From Clostridium sp. UBA4548 (GTDB taxonomy: Bacteria > Bacillota > Clostridia > Clostridiales > Clostridiaceae): a stretch of 64,000 nt of DNA. Location: contig NZ_DGLI01000025.1 of the NCBI RefSeq assembly GCF_002387895.1, forward strand, positions 187,041 through 251,040, read 5' to 3'. Below, piece after piece: positions 1 through 8,322 of the stretch. Position 1 is the first letter of the stretch. Each line of letters begins with the position of its first letter. Position numbers and translations under genes: made by a program. The notes under the pieces are model-generated. The model was not told the origin of the DNA, made no database searches, and saw nothing but the letters and a program-made list of their open reading frames with translations.

Positions 1-354
1 GACTTTAGGGGAGAGTGCAAGGTTTCTGTATGGCTATGCCAAATAGCTAAGTACTTATGGTACAAGCAGCTAGAAAAACAGAGTAAAATAACAAATATAC
101 AGTATGAAGAAGCATTGCTTAATTTTCCATCCAAGCAAAATGTTGAAAATGATGTTCTTAAAAACAGCGATAAAATTGAATTATTTCGGATGATAAATAC
201 TTTAGATGTTAAGAGTAAGGAAGTAGTTTATCTAAGGTTAACTGGAGAGTTAAGTTTTGCTGAGATAGGGGATATTCTAAATCAAAGTGAAACTTGGGCT
301 AGAGTTACTTTTTATCGTGCTAAGAAAAAATTATTGAAAGGGAGGTTAGCGTGA
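1..354 (+). CDS. ECF-type RNA polymerase sigma factor, 5' end outside window
   Basis: Frame 1 is open from base 1, so the gene starts upstream of the window; the first in-window start-like codon (TTG at 115) is not the real start. The visible 117 codons begin with the region-2 end motif FRGECKVSVWL and close with a sigma-70 region-4 helix-turn-helix (LSFAEIGDIL ... ETWARVTFYRAKKKL), the part that reads the -35 box. The product should direct core RNA polymerase to a small regulon. It overlaps the downstream anti-sigma gene at TGATG, the usual translational coupling for such pairs. It is a paralogue of the sigma gene at 3054. The family call is firm; the regulon is unknown. Confidence 0.9.
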   Translation, partial: DFRGECKVSVWLCQIAKYLWYKQLEKQSKITNIQYEEALLNFPSKQNVENDVLKNSDKIELFRMINTLDVKSKEVVYLRLTGELSFAEIGDILNQSETWARVTFYRAKKKLLKGRLA

Positions 355-1049
355 TGCAAGATTTAAATTGCGAGATTATAGAAGATTTATTACCAAGCTA
401 CATTGAAAATTTAACAAATGATTTTACCAATAAATCAATAAAAAATCACCTTAATAAATGTAAGGAATGTGAAGAAACCTTTAAGCTATTAAGTGAAGAA
501 CTTAAGTGCAATGAACCGAAAGAGGTTAAGAATTTTCAAAGCTTTTTAAGAAAGGTTAAAATAAAAAACATAATTTTAGGGTCTATTTTAGCAATTATAT
601 TTTTCTTTATAGCTATTAATGTGTATGAACAACTATTTATTATTCACGGTACACCAGTTAAAAGTAATGAGGTAAACATAAGTGAGGTCGCTGAATTTAG
701 TGATGGACGCATTCAGTGTCGTATTACTGTAAATGGTGATTACATTATCGGTGGGGCTTCAGTAAGTCCAGTTATGGGGACTTCAGATAGTATTATACAG
801 CTAAAAACAACAATTGTTAGTCAAAAATCAAAGGACGATTCACTAACTTCAAAAGGTATTTGCTTTGATCAAAGTTTTGTTATTAATCTTGATGATACAG
901 TTTTTAAAGAAACTAATGCAATATATTTTCAAGGAAAAGATGAGAGTGATAGAGTGCTGATTTGGAAAAAAGGTATGAGTATACCTAAGGCTAATGAGGA
1001 TTTAGAATTAGAGTATCGTATTAAAAATGGAGAAGTTGAATCGAATTAA
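354..1049 (+). CDS. Membrane anti-sigma factor with N-terminal zinc-finger (ZAS) domain
   Basis: A 231-residue protein expected to hold the preceding sigma factor at the membrane until a signal arrives. Residues 1-60 carry the ZAS signature, H followed by CxxC (NHLNKCKECEETF). One membrane segment lies at about 74-92 (IILGSILAIIFFFIAINV), followed by an extracytoplasmic domain of about 140 residues that I do not recognise and that presumably senses the signal. The ATG at 354 overlaps the sigma stop by one base and has GGGAGG 8 bases upstream; a GTG at 351 is also possible. The role is inferred from domain architecture and operon position. Confidence 0.85.
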   Translation: MQDLNCEIIEDLLPSYIENLTNDFTNKSIKNHLNKCKECEETFKLLSEELKCNEPKEVKNFQSFLRKVKIKNIILGSILAIIFFFIAINVYEQLFIIHGTPVKSNEVNISEVAEFSDGRIQCRITVNGDYIIGGASVSPVMGTSDSIIQLKTTIVSQKSKDDSLTSKGICFDQSFVINLDDTVFKETNAIYFQGKDESDRVLIWKKGMSIPKANEDLELEYRIKNGEVESN

Positions 1050-1367
1050 TTTATTTTTAAGTTATACTATGAGTATTCCTATATTATTTATGATTAAAGA
1101 TGTAATGAGTTTTAAAAGAATATTTGTTTTATAGAATGATGTGTGCCCATTATAGCATAAAGTTAAAATAGTTAAAATGTATTTATGAGATTTCATTTAT
1201 ATAAAAGCTCTTATAAAGAGCAACAGTAAATTTATTTAAGGATAAAAGTAATTTATATCTACAGGTATATTATTACAGTAATTATATGGTAAAATGAATT
1301 GATATTATGGACTATTATTTAGTGAATTGTAATTGTTAAATATATGGAATAAATGGGGGGAGATTTT
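1050..1367. other. Intergenic region with module A copy
   Basis: About 320 bases without a gene. The only recognisable element is module A at 1261-1296. A short upstream stretch (1200-1240) looks like degenerate spacer sequence of the right-hand array. I see no terminator after the anti-sigma gene. Confidence 0.6.
1261..1296 (+). repeat. Module A, copy 1 (palindrome plus extended -10)
   Basis: Contains ATTACAGTAAT and, directly downstream, TGGTAAAAT, a match to an extended -10 promoter element. It lies about 70 bases upstream of the esterase start. It is 25 kb away from the main array but nearly identical to array copies. Confidence 0.85.
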
Positions 1368-2594
1368 GTGGAGAAATCGCTAATAAAGAGCAGAATAATT
1401 TTGAAATTAGAGGAGGATATTAAACAAGGAAATAATAATGCTTTGGAAGAGTTTTGGGGTAATATAGAAAAAAATGGTGCACCTTTAATAGAAGAACTAT
1501 CAGGAGATTTAGAAAATGACTTAGTAACATTCATTTATAGAGCAGATGAAGAAGTTGGAAATGTTATATTTATACCTCCAATAGGATGGGAAAAGTTCTT
1601 AGAATATAAAATGGAAAAATTATTAAATACAAATTTATGGTATATTACATGTAAAATAAAGAATAATCTACGCTTTGATTATACTATTTCTGTAAATGAT
1701 TCACTTATTGATAGTGATAAGGGGTGGGAAACGAGAGAAAATAATTTAGTATACGATAGACTTAATAAGAATTTTTTGGTTTTAAGTGGAGAAGATGGCG
1801 AAGAAGAAAAGGTTTCTTATGTTGTAATGCCTAAGGCAGAAGAACACTTCTGGGTGAAAGAAAGGATACATATTTTTAAAGGAAATATAGAGGAATATAA
1901 CTTTCATAGTGACAAGTTAGAAAAAGATCGTAGAATTAGAATCTATACACCACATGGGTATAAAAAAACTAATAAACCATATAAGTTTCTAATTTTAACT
2001 GATGGTGATGAGTATTTAAGTCTGCTTTCAGCAAAAAACGTATTGGATAACTTAATTGAAGACAAAAGGATATCACCAATAGTTGTATTATTTATTGATT
2101 CAACTGATACAAGATATGAGGAATTATCTTGTAGTGATGATTTTACAGATATTATTGCCAGTGAATTAACTCCATGGTTTAGAAAAAATCACAATATCTC
2201 ATCTGAACCTAAAGATGGAATAATTGGAGGTCTTAGTTTAGGTGGACTTACTGCGACATATTTAGGTCTAAAACATTCAGAGGTTTTTGGAAATGTACTT
2301 TCACAATCAGGATCATTTTGGTACAAGCCAAAAGAATTTAAGGAATATCAAAGCGCTTGTTGGATGAGTACTGAATTTAATAAAATAGAGAAGTTACCCC
2401 TTAAATTTTACTTGAATGTCGGAATTCTTGAACCAAAAGATAATATGATTGGTGTTAATAAAAAATTAAGAGATGTACTAGAATCAAAGGGATACGAAGT
2501 CAAATATGAAGAATTTAATAGTGGGCATGATTATTTATGCTGGGGAGAAACTCTGGCAAACGGTCTGATTGCATTAATTGGTGATAATAATTAA
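1368..2594 (+). CDS. fes: Enterochelin esterase-like alpha/beta hydrolase
   Basis: 408 residues. The N-terminal ~150 residues resemble the Fes N-terminal domain; the C-terminal half is an esterase-D-type alpha/beta hydrolase with nucleophile elbow GLSLGG (Ser near residue 290) and a late His in NSGHDYLCW (near 387). Homologues hydrolyse cyclic siderophore esters in the cytoplasm to release iron. The GTG at 1368 is chosen because GGGGGGAG lies 7 bases upstream; an ATG at 1353 would sit on the ribosome binding site. The gene is monocistronic, with module A in front and module B behind, so it looks like a single array-type cassette dropped between two ECF modules. Substrate is unproven and a general esterase role is possible. 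Confidence 0.75.
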   Translation: MEKSLIKSRIILKLEEDIKQGNNNALEEFWGNIEKNGAPLIEELSGDLENDLVTFIYRADEEVGNVIFIPPIGWEKFLEYKMEKLLNTNLWYITCKIKNNLRFDYTISVNDSLIDSDKGWETRENNLVYDRLNKNFLVLSGEDGEEEKVSYVVMPKAEEHFWVKERIHIFKGNIEEYNFHSDKLEKDRRIRIYTPHGYKKTNKPYKFLILTDGDEYLSLLSAKNVLDNLIEDKRISPIVVLFIDSTDTRYEELSCSDDFTDIIASELTPWFRKNHNISSEPKDGIIGGLSLGGLTATYLGLKHSEVFGNVLSQSGSFWYKPKEFKEYQSACWMSTEFNKIEKLPLKFYLNVGILEPKDNMIGVNKKLRDVLESKGYEVKYEEFNSGHDYLCWGETLANGLIALIGDNN

Positions 2595-2866
2595 TGCATG
2601 GTAATAACTAAAAACTATATGTATGTGTAAGTAGTTGCCTAACTTATTTCTATGTTTTTATATGGTATACTAATTGAACTATGCATACTGTTAGATTTTA
2701 GATTGTTGAAGAAGATATAGTTATTAATGGTAGCTAGTAATTGAATAAGGAAAAAGAAAATATAGCAGAGAAGTATATAGCTATAAACGTCATGCGAATA
2801 AGTACATTTAGTTGTAAATAGAAAAAAGAGTATAAAAATAACTTATAATATTAAGTTTATCAAATG

Positions 2867-2940
2867 AGCCACTAGGAAATATATTCAAGGAGCTTCAAGC
2901 TCTGGAGAAGTTTTCTTAGTGGCTTATTCTAGATTTTTAT
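2867..2940 (+). terminator. Module B hairpin, copy 1
   Basis: AGCCACTAGGAAA pairs with TTTTCTTAGTGGCT some 40 bases later; an inner AGCTTCAAGCT is also self-complementary, and T-rich DNA follows. It serves as the likely terminator for the esterase gene and matches the hairpins of the right-hand array. Confidence 0.65.
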
Positions 2941-2993
2941 TTATGTTTAGTATGAAAGTCATATAAAATAACTTTAGGTGTTTTTCATTTTAT

Positions 2994-3019
2994 TGTAACG
3001 AAATAGTAATTGTTGGTAC
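2994..3019 (+). promoter_or_regulatory. Candidate ECF promoter of the second sigma operon
   Basis: TGTAAC, 16 bases, then GTAC resembles the AAC-type -35 and CGTA-type -10 pattern of ECF promoters and lies 35 bases upstream of the sigma start at 3054. Autoregulation is typical for this family; here it rests on pattern only. Confidence 0.35.
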
Positions 3020-3053
3020 TAATAGATGTAAGGAAGTTGAAGGGAGGGAGCCT

Positions 3054-3542
3054 ATGAAGGAGTTTGATGAGTTGTACAAGCTTTATAGTGAAGGAGTTTA
3101 TAAATATTTAGTTTACTTAACTGGAAACCTATCTGTTGCAGAAGAGCTCCTTCAAGAGACTTTTTTTCAAGCTTTTAAAAACATAAGTAAATTTAAAGGG
3201 GAAAGTAAAATCTCTACTTGGCTCTACGGCATAGCAAGGAATACCTATCTAAAAAATTACAATAGAGAGAAGAAGTATAATTTATGCCATATTGATGAAT
3301 TAAATAATCATATAAGCTTTGAGGAACCTTTAGATTCTAATTATGAGAAAAAAGAAACTCTTAGAGAAATCTTTTGTGAAATTAATAAGTTAGATCTTGA
3401 GTGTAAACAAGTAGTACTTTTAAGAATTAGTGGGGACTTAAGTTTTAAGGATATTGGAGAAATCCTAGGTAAAAGCGAAAGTTGGGCAAGAGTAACTTTT
3501 CATAGAACAAAGATAAAGTTGAGAAAGGAGATAGAGCTGTGA
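3054..3542 (+). CDS. ECF-type RNA polymerase sigma factor
   Basis: A complete 162-residue sigma-70 family protein. Region 2 covers about residues 5-75 (LYKLYSEGVYKYLVYLTG ... FKGESKISTWLYGIARN) and region 4 about 105-160 (LSFKDIGEILGKSESWARV). GGAGGGAG precedes the ATG by 5-6 bases. It should direct RNA polymerase to a stress or envelope regulon, held by the anti-sigma encoded immediately downstream with overlapping codons (GTGA at 3539). It is a paralogue of the truncated gene at the window start, sharing SxxWARVTFxR. Confidence 0.93.
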   Translation: MKEFDELYKLYSEGVYKYLVYLTGNLSVAEELLQETFFQAFKNISKFKGESKISTWLYGIARNTYLKNYNREKKYNLCHIDELNNHISFEEPLDSNYEKKETLREIFCEINKLDLECKQVVLLRISGDLSFKDIGEILGKSESWARVTFHRTKIKLRKEIEL

Positions 3543-4075
3543 TCAAAGATATTAACTGTGGAATTATCAAGGATTTATTAGCTTTATACGTAGATGGATT
3601 AACCTGTAAGGAAAGTAATGAACTTATTGAAAATCACATTTCACATTGTGCTCAGTGCAATAAATATTTAGAAGAATTAAAAGATGATGGTATTGAATTA
3701 AGCAATGCTGCTGAATTAAAGGAGATGCCAGTTTTAGAGAGAGATAACAAGATAATAAAAAGCATTAAGTATAAACTACTGAATATAAGAATTATCTCAG
3801 TTGTTTTTGGAGCATTGCTAGCTTTGTTTCTCTTACAGGGAGAAAGGGCTTTTCAATCCATTTTAATTTATCCTTTGTTAGGGGTGGCAACTTATGGGGT
3901 TGTAAAAAGAATTTGGTTACCACCAGTTATAGTCACAGTTATTTATTTTTTAGGAAGTGTGATTTTCCTGCAAGAGGGAATACCAATATTAATTTTGGCA
4001 TTTTTGCATGGCGCTCTTACTCTAGCAGGAACAATTATTGGCTATTGTATTAAAAAAATATGGTTTTACAAATAA
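3539..4075 (+). CDS. Zinc-finger anti-sigma factor, multi-pass membrane protein
   Basis: 178 residues. The N-terminal ZAS zinc finger has H followed by CxxC (NHISHCAQCNKYL); about four hydrophobic segments follow from residue ~85 on (SVVFGALLALFLL, LIYPLLGVATYGVV, IVTVIYFLGSVIFL, ILAFLHGALTLAGTIIGY). Starts at GTG 3539 inside the sigma stop, with AAAGGAG upstream. Unlike the first anti-sigma in the window it has no large extracytoplasmic domain, so signal sensing may occur in the membrane or through the protein encoded next. The anti-sigma role is inferred from the ZAS motif and coupling. Confidence 0.85.
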   Translation: MIKDINCGIIKDLLALYVDGLTCKESNELIENHISHCAQCNKYLEELKDDGIELSNAAELKEMPVLERDNKIIKSIKYKLLNIRIISVVFGALLALFLLQGERAFQSILIYPLLGVATYGVVKRIWLPPVIVTVIYFLGSVIFLQEGIPILILAFLHGALTLAGTIIGYCIKKIWFYK

Positions 4076-4089
4076 GAGGTGGGGTAGTG

Positions 4090-4926
4090 ATGAAAAAGGT
4101 ATTTATTTTTATACTAGTTGGGTTAATTGGGTTAGTAGGATTTATCTATAATGAATTTAACGGCAATCCAATTAGTAAGTATTTTGTTAAGAAAGAAATT
4201 CAGAGTTATCTTTCAACTAACTATGGTGACAAAAATTTGGACATCGTAAAAATTCAATATAATAGCAGAATTAAGAACTATAATACAACTGTGAAATTAA
4301 AAAAGGAAGGAATTGAATATTCTATTGAAAAGTTAGAGGATGGCAGTTATTATGATGGCTATTACAATGCTGAGATAATTAACCCTAGGTTTTCAAGGAG
4401 AATGGGTGAGGAATTAAGGGGATTTATATATAAAGATTTAAAGGATAAAGTTTCTGATATAAGTAATATAGCTGTAAAATTTGAAATAAAGGGTGGAAAA
4501 TACCCAATGAACATGGAATATACTAAAGAAATAGAGGAAAAGCCTGAAATTATAATTGAACTTCAAGGCAGTGGAATAACCCAAAAAGAGTTTTTAGATA
4601 GGACATTTTTAATTAAGGAACATATTATAAGTGAAGGGTATAAACCTAGAGGAGTTCACTTTAGATTTAATAAAGTGGGGGAGAATGCTGGTTTAATTTA
4701 TTCTATGAAGCTAGAAGAGAACCAGCTTAATCTTAGTAGAGAGCAGTTTAATAGTGTTAATGCTCATTATGATGAAAGATTAAAAGAGGAGCTAAAAAAG
4801 CGTATAGCTAAGAATACTCTTTTACGAGGAGCTTACATCCTCAGTGGTTTTTTAATTACATTAGCTGTGGGGTTGTTTATAAGCTTTTTCGAAAAGAGAA
4901 GAAGTACAAATCAGTTAAACAATTGA
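4090..4926 (+). CDS. YfjL-like membrane protein, third gene of the ECF operon
   Basis: 278 residues with one membrane helix at each end (residues ~3-20 and ~250-272) and a mixed alpha/beta domain between that should lie outside the cytoplasm. The stretch GNPISKYFVKKEIQSYLS resembles the N-terminal domain of Bacillus YfjL-like proteins. ATG 4090 is preferred over the upstream in-frame ATG 4060, which lies inside the anti-sigma gene, because AGAGGTGGGG lies just before it. Only 14 bases separate it from the anti-sigma gene, so it probably shares the operon and may be a signal-sensing partner. Function unproven. Confidence 0.6.
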   Translation: MKKVFIFILVGLIGLVGFIYNEFNGNPISKYFVKKEIQSYLSTNYGDKNLDIVKIQYNSRIKNYNTTVKLKKEGIEYSIEKLEDGSYYDGYYNAEIINPRFSRRMGEELRGFIYKDLKDKVSDISNIAVKFEIKGGKYPMNMEYTKEIEEKPEIIIELQGSGITQKEFLDRTFLIKEHIISEGYKPRGVHFRFNKVGENAGLIYSMKLEENQLNLSREQFNSVNAHYDERLKEELKKRIAKNTLLRGAYILSGFLITLAVGLFISFFEKRRSTNQLNN

Positions 4927-5499
4927 ATTTGCAAATAATTTAGTGGGTAGAAGGTATTTATACTCATTATATACAGAGCAAAAAAAGTGAACTTAGATAA
5001 TATATTTAATGAAAAGTTGATATAAGAACTTAAAGGAGCAAAATATTAAGAGTTTTGCTCTTTTAAATTTTGATTTTATATGACGATAACTTATGATTAA
5101 TCTTTACATATATTTCTTTAATCTATTGTAAATTCACTTTCAATTTCTACCTCTCATATTCTCATAAGCATAATAAGCAAAATAATTGAATTTTATTCAA
5201 GTTAATATTATATACTTTTCAAGTAATTTTGATATTTATACATTGTCATAGCGTCATTCAAATTAATATATTAACATTATAAGTAAGATATGCATTTGAA
5301 ACAGCTGTAGCAACTGCTTACTTGCATTGAAGATAAGGACAGGCAATGCAAACAATAAAATATTCACTAGAGAGTACACTAGATCTAGAAATTTAAGTGA
5401 TGTAAAGTTAAGCTAATCTTACTAATTATTTCAAATAATGCTTATTGCAATAAATTCATGAGTATGAATTTAAATATAAAAACAGCAAAGAGGGATTTT
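4927..5499. other. Intergenic region with one terminator
   Basis: About 570 bases. A terminator-like hairpin lies at 5031-5069. The remaining ~430 bases before mraY are AT-rich without recognisable module copies or coding remnants. Confidence 0.5.
5031..5069 (+). terminator. Hairpin terminator after the ECF operon
   Basis: AAAGGAGCAAAA pairs with TTTTGCTCTTTT across a short loop and is followed by T-rich sequence. Likely the Rho-independent terminator of the sigma/anti-sigma/YfjL operon. Confidence 0.65.
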
Positions 5500-6453
5500 A
5501 TGGTTATTATTATTTATTCAGTGCTCTTAAGTTTTTTTATATCTTTATTTACTGGTTGGCTTATTATTCCGCTTTTTAAGAGGCTTAAACTTGGACAGAA
5601 CATAAGAAAAGAAGGGCCACAGAGTCATATTAAAAAATCTGGTACACCTACATTTGGAGGTATTATATTTGCCTTTTCAACTATAACTACAATGTTACTT
5701 TATTCAAGGCAATATACTAATGAAGTTAAGGTTGTAATATATGCAATTATAGCTTTTGGTTCTATAGGTTTAATTGATGACTATTTAAAGAAAATACATA
5801 AAGATAATGAAGGGTTAACTCCACCACAAAAGATCATCCTATTACTTTTTGTATCAAGTATTTTTGCTTTTTATGCTTATGGTGATGCCACAATTGGATC
5901 ATCAATTGTAATTCCTTTCACAAAAAAAGTACTTAATCTAAAAATACTTTATATTCCCTTTATCATATTTTATTATGTAGCCACAACTAATGCAGTAAAT
6001 TTAACTGATGGTTTAGACGGACTTGCAACTTCAGTAACCTTACTTATAATGACATTTTTTACGACATTGAGTTTTAGCATGGGATATTATTCCTTATCAG
6101 TATTTTGTGGTGCCTTGTCAGGAGCCTTGTTAGGGTTCTTAAGATATAATTCATATCCAGCCAAAATAATTATGGGCGATACGGGATCCCTAGCTTTAGG
6201 TGGAGCTATAGCAACCATAGCTATAATACTTAAAAACCCTTTAATAATCGCTATTGTTGGAGCAATTTATATTATAGAAACCTTATCAGTAATAATACAA
6301 ACCATATCCTTTAAATTGTTTAGAAAACGTGTATTTAAGATGGCACCAATTCATCACTCCTTTGAATTAAACGGTTGGCATGAAGCCAAGATAGTTACCT
6401 TAGCATCAATTGTAACAACAATTTTATGCCTTATAGCATTTTTATCATATTAA
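5500..6453 (+). CDS. mraY: Phospho-MurNAc-pentapeptide transferase, orphan copy
   Basis: A 317-residue, roughly ten-helix membrane enzyme of the MraY family, which transfers phospho-MurNAc-pentapeptide from UDP to undecaprenyl phosphate (lipid I). Signatures: SGTPTFGG near 45, IGLIDDYLKK near 90-105, NAVNLTDGLDGLA near 165, MGDTGSLALGG near 225, and PIHHSFELNGWHE near 285. The usual histidine loop of the family is HHHFE, so this copy has Ser at the third position. ATG 5500 has AGAGGG 5 bases upstream; the longer frame from 5458 lacks a ribosome binding site. No other murein gene is nearby, so this is not the dcw-cluster copy. It could act on another polyprenyl-linked sugar. Confidence 0.85.
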   Translation: MVIIIYSVLLSFFISLFTGWLIIPLFKRLKLGQNIRKEGPQSHIKKSGTPTFGGIIFAFSTITTMLLYSRQYTNEVKVVIYAIIAFGSIGLIDDYLKKIHKDNEGLTPPQKIILLLFVSSIFAFYAYGDATIGSSIVIPFTKKVLNLKILYIPFIIFYYVATTNAVNLTDGLDGLATSVTLLIMTFFTTLSFSMGYYSLSVFCGALSGALLGFLRYNSYPAKIIMGDTGSLALGGAIATIAIILKNPLIIAIVGAIYIIETLSVIIQTISFKLFRKRVFKMAPIHHSFELNGWHEAKIVTLASIVTTILCLIAFLSY

Positions 6454-6650
6454 ATTTTAAAATATAAAATAAGGGACATGATAAGTATAGGTTAGAAGTT
6501 CGAAGACAACTTTTCTTGGTGGATTATTTTAATACTCATAGAATTTAAAACAAATAATAGATAGACAATTTATAGCTAAGCTTTTAATATGTACAGGCAT
6601 TAGTTATTGATTGTCTTTTTTTATTTTAAGAGAAAGTAATCAAAGTTATA

Positions 6651-6686
6651 GATATATTATTACAGGGTTATATGGCGATTTTGAAA
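6651..6686 (+). repeat. Module A, copy 2 (degenerate)
   Basis: ATATTATTACAGGGTTATATGG keeps the layout of module A but the palindrome is damaged and the -10-like part has become TGGCGATTT. No intact gene follows within 500 bases. Confidence 0.6.
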
Positions 6687-7073
6687 AGATCGCATAGTGG
6701 GTTATAGTAGATTATGATGACTAAATAGCTTTCTTGGGCATAGAGGAGAGAATTGTATACATTGGAATGTATCACAGTTTAAATTTAACTAACCTAAGCC
6801 ACTGGATTGATACTTATAGTTAAAGCAGAAGTAGAATTGAAACAGGATTGCCAATAGTAGTTAAAACACAAGTAAAAAATGAAGGCAAGCATACAGGCAC
6901 TCATAAGTAGATTTTTACAGTATTCGAAGGAGAAATATTAGTATAAGCTTACTTGGTATGATTGAGAAAGAAGTTGTAATTGAATAGGATTTAAGCTGAC
7001 CGCTAATTAAGGAATTTAAATTTTTAATTACAGGTCTTTTTGCTTCTAAAAAGTTAGTAATTTTTATTTTGTA

Positions 7074-7106
7074 GTGACAGTCAGTGTCATTAATCCAGTT
7101 TATAAT
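7074..7106 (+). promoter_or_regulatory. Promoter and likely operator of the WYL regulator gene
   Basis: TGACAGTCAGTGTCA (7074-7088) is a perfect TGACA-N5-TGTCA inverted repeat and overlaps the -35 position of a -10 box TATAAT at 7101-7106. The arrangement suits autorepression by the WYL protein or control by another dimeric regulator. The operator role is inferred. Confidence 0.5.
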
Positions 7107-7218
7107 AGAGACATAACTTACACAATGTAAGTATATAAGTTAGGGAAAAAAGAGGAATTATGCGATAAATGTAGAAAAACAAACAAGTTATATTTTCTAA
7201 AGGAGTAAAATTTTTCAT

Positions 7219-8205
7219 ATGGAGAGATTTAAAGCAGAAGCATTGTTATATATTTATAATAGGCTACTTGAAGGTAAAATAGTTAGAAAGAATGACATAG
7301 TAGACAAATTTAATATTAATGAAAGAACTTTTTATAGATATATACAAGATATTAAAAAGTTTGTTGAAAATCCTGATGGTGAGTTAATCGGCGAGAAAGT
7401 CATAGCTGATAAAGCAAAAGGAGGATATATTCTTAAAGGCAATCATGAGAAAAATCTTAATGAAAAGGAAGTTTTAGCTATATCTAAAGTTCTTCTAGAA
7501 AGTAGAGGTTTTATAAAGACTGAGCTAAGAGATATGTTAGACAAGCTTCTTGATAATTGTATTAGCGAAGATAAGGATAATATTAAAAGAATTATTGGAA
7601 ATGAATTAGTTAACTATACTCCACCAAAACATAGTAAGGAGCTTTTAGATAAGTTATGGCAAATAAGCAATGCTATAAAAGAACAGAAAATATTGAGTAT
7701 TGGATATTATAAAATGGGTACTGATGGGGAATTACAAGAAGAAGTTTCTAAAAGAAATATTTACCCACAAGGCTTGCTATTTTCAGAGTATTATTTTTAT
7801 CTCATAGCTTTTATTGAAGGAAAAAGCTATGAATATCCTGCTATTTATAGGGTAGATAGAATTAGAGATCTAGTTTCCACTGATAAAAACTATAAAGTAG
7901 ATTATAGTAAAAGATTTCAAGATGGTGAGTTTAGAAAGTTAATTCAATTCATGCAAACAGGAGAACTAGAAAGAGTTAAGTTTAAGTTTACGGGTAGATC
8001 CATTGAAGCAGTTTTGGATAGGCTGCCTAATGCTGAAATAATAAAGGAAGAACAAGGAGAATACCTAGTAGAGGCAAAATCATTTGGGAAAGGTATAAAA
8101 ATGTGGTTACTCAGCCAGGGGGATTCTGTAGAAGTTATTGGCTCTGATAAATTTAGGAAAGAAATGGTGGAAACTATTGAAAGAATTAGAAGAGTATATA
8201 CATGA
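7219..8205 (+). CDS. WYL-domain transcriptional regulator with N-terminal HTH
   Basis: 328 residues. Residues ~1-60 form a winged helix-turn-helix (VDKFNINERTFYRYIQDI); a WYL ligand-binding domain covers about 145-215 (SIGYYKMG ... NIYPQGLLFSEYYFYLIAFI), followed by a WCX-like C-terminal extension. AAAGGAG lies at 7199-7205. WYL proteins are dimeric one-component regulators that bind nucleic-acid-related ligands; several control phage-defence operons (established for CapW/BrxR types). Here it lies immediately upstream of two unusual genes in the same direction, so it probably controls them and itself through the palindrome at 7074. That target is inference. Confidence 0.85.
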   Translation: MERFKAEALLYIYNRLLEGKIVRKNDIVDKFNINERTFYRYIQDIKKFVENPDGELIGEKVIADKAKGGYILKGNHEKNLNEKEVLAISKVLLESRGFIKTELRDMLDKLLDNCISEDKDNIKRIIGNELVNYTPPKHSKELLDKLWQISNAIKEQKILSIGYYKMGTDGELQEEVSKRNIYPQGLLFSEYYFYLIAFIEGKSYEYPAIYRVDRIRDLVSTDKNYKVDYSKRFQDGEFRKLIQFMQTGELERVKFKFTGRSIEAVLDRLPNAEIIKEEQGEYLVEAKSFGKGIKMWLLSQGDSVEVIGSDKFRKEMVETIERIRRVYT

Positions 8206-8322
8206 TTTAAAATTTACAGAAAAAATGTTATTTATAAGAAAGCAAGAATTATAAATAAGAATTTACATTTAAATAATATATTTAGTGTTTGACTGATGGT
8301 AATTATATACTAGGAGGTAAAT

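Larger units (their letters stand above)
2595..3053. other. Intergenic region with module B hairpin and possible ECF promoter
   Basis: About 460 bases without a gene. It holds the module B hairpin at 2867-2940 and, next to the second sigma gene, a possible ECF promoter at 2994-3019. The rest is unstructured AT-rich DNA in which I recognise nothing. Confidence 0.5.
6454..7218. other. Long intergenic region with decayed cassette modules
   Basis: About 765 bases. 6490-6530 resembles the 3' half of module B (ACTTTTCTTGGTGGATTATT), 6540-6640 the module E spacer (AGACAATTTATAGCTAAG), and 6651-6686 a worn module A. From 6780 to 6960 short peptide-like stretches broken by stops suggest a dead gene, but I cannot name it. 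The promoter region of the WYL regulator follows at about 7074. Confidence 0.5.
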
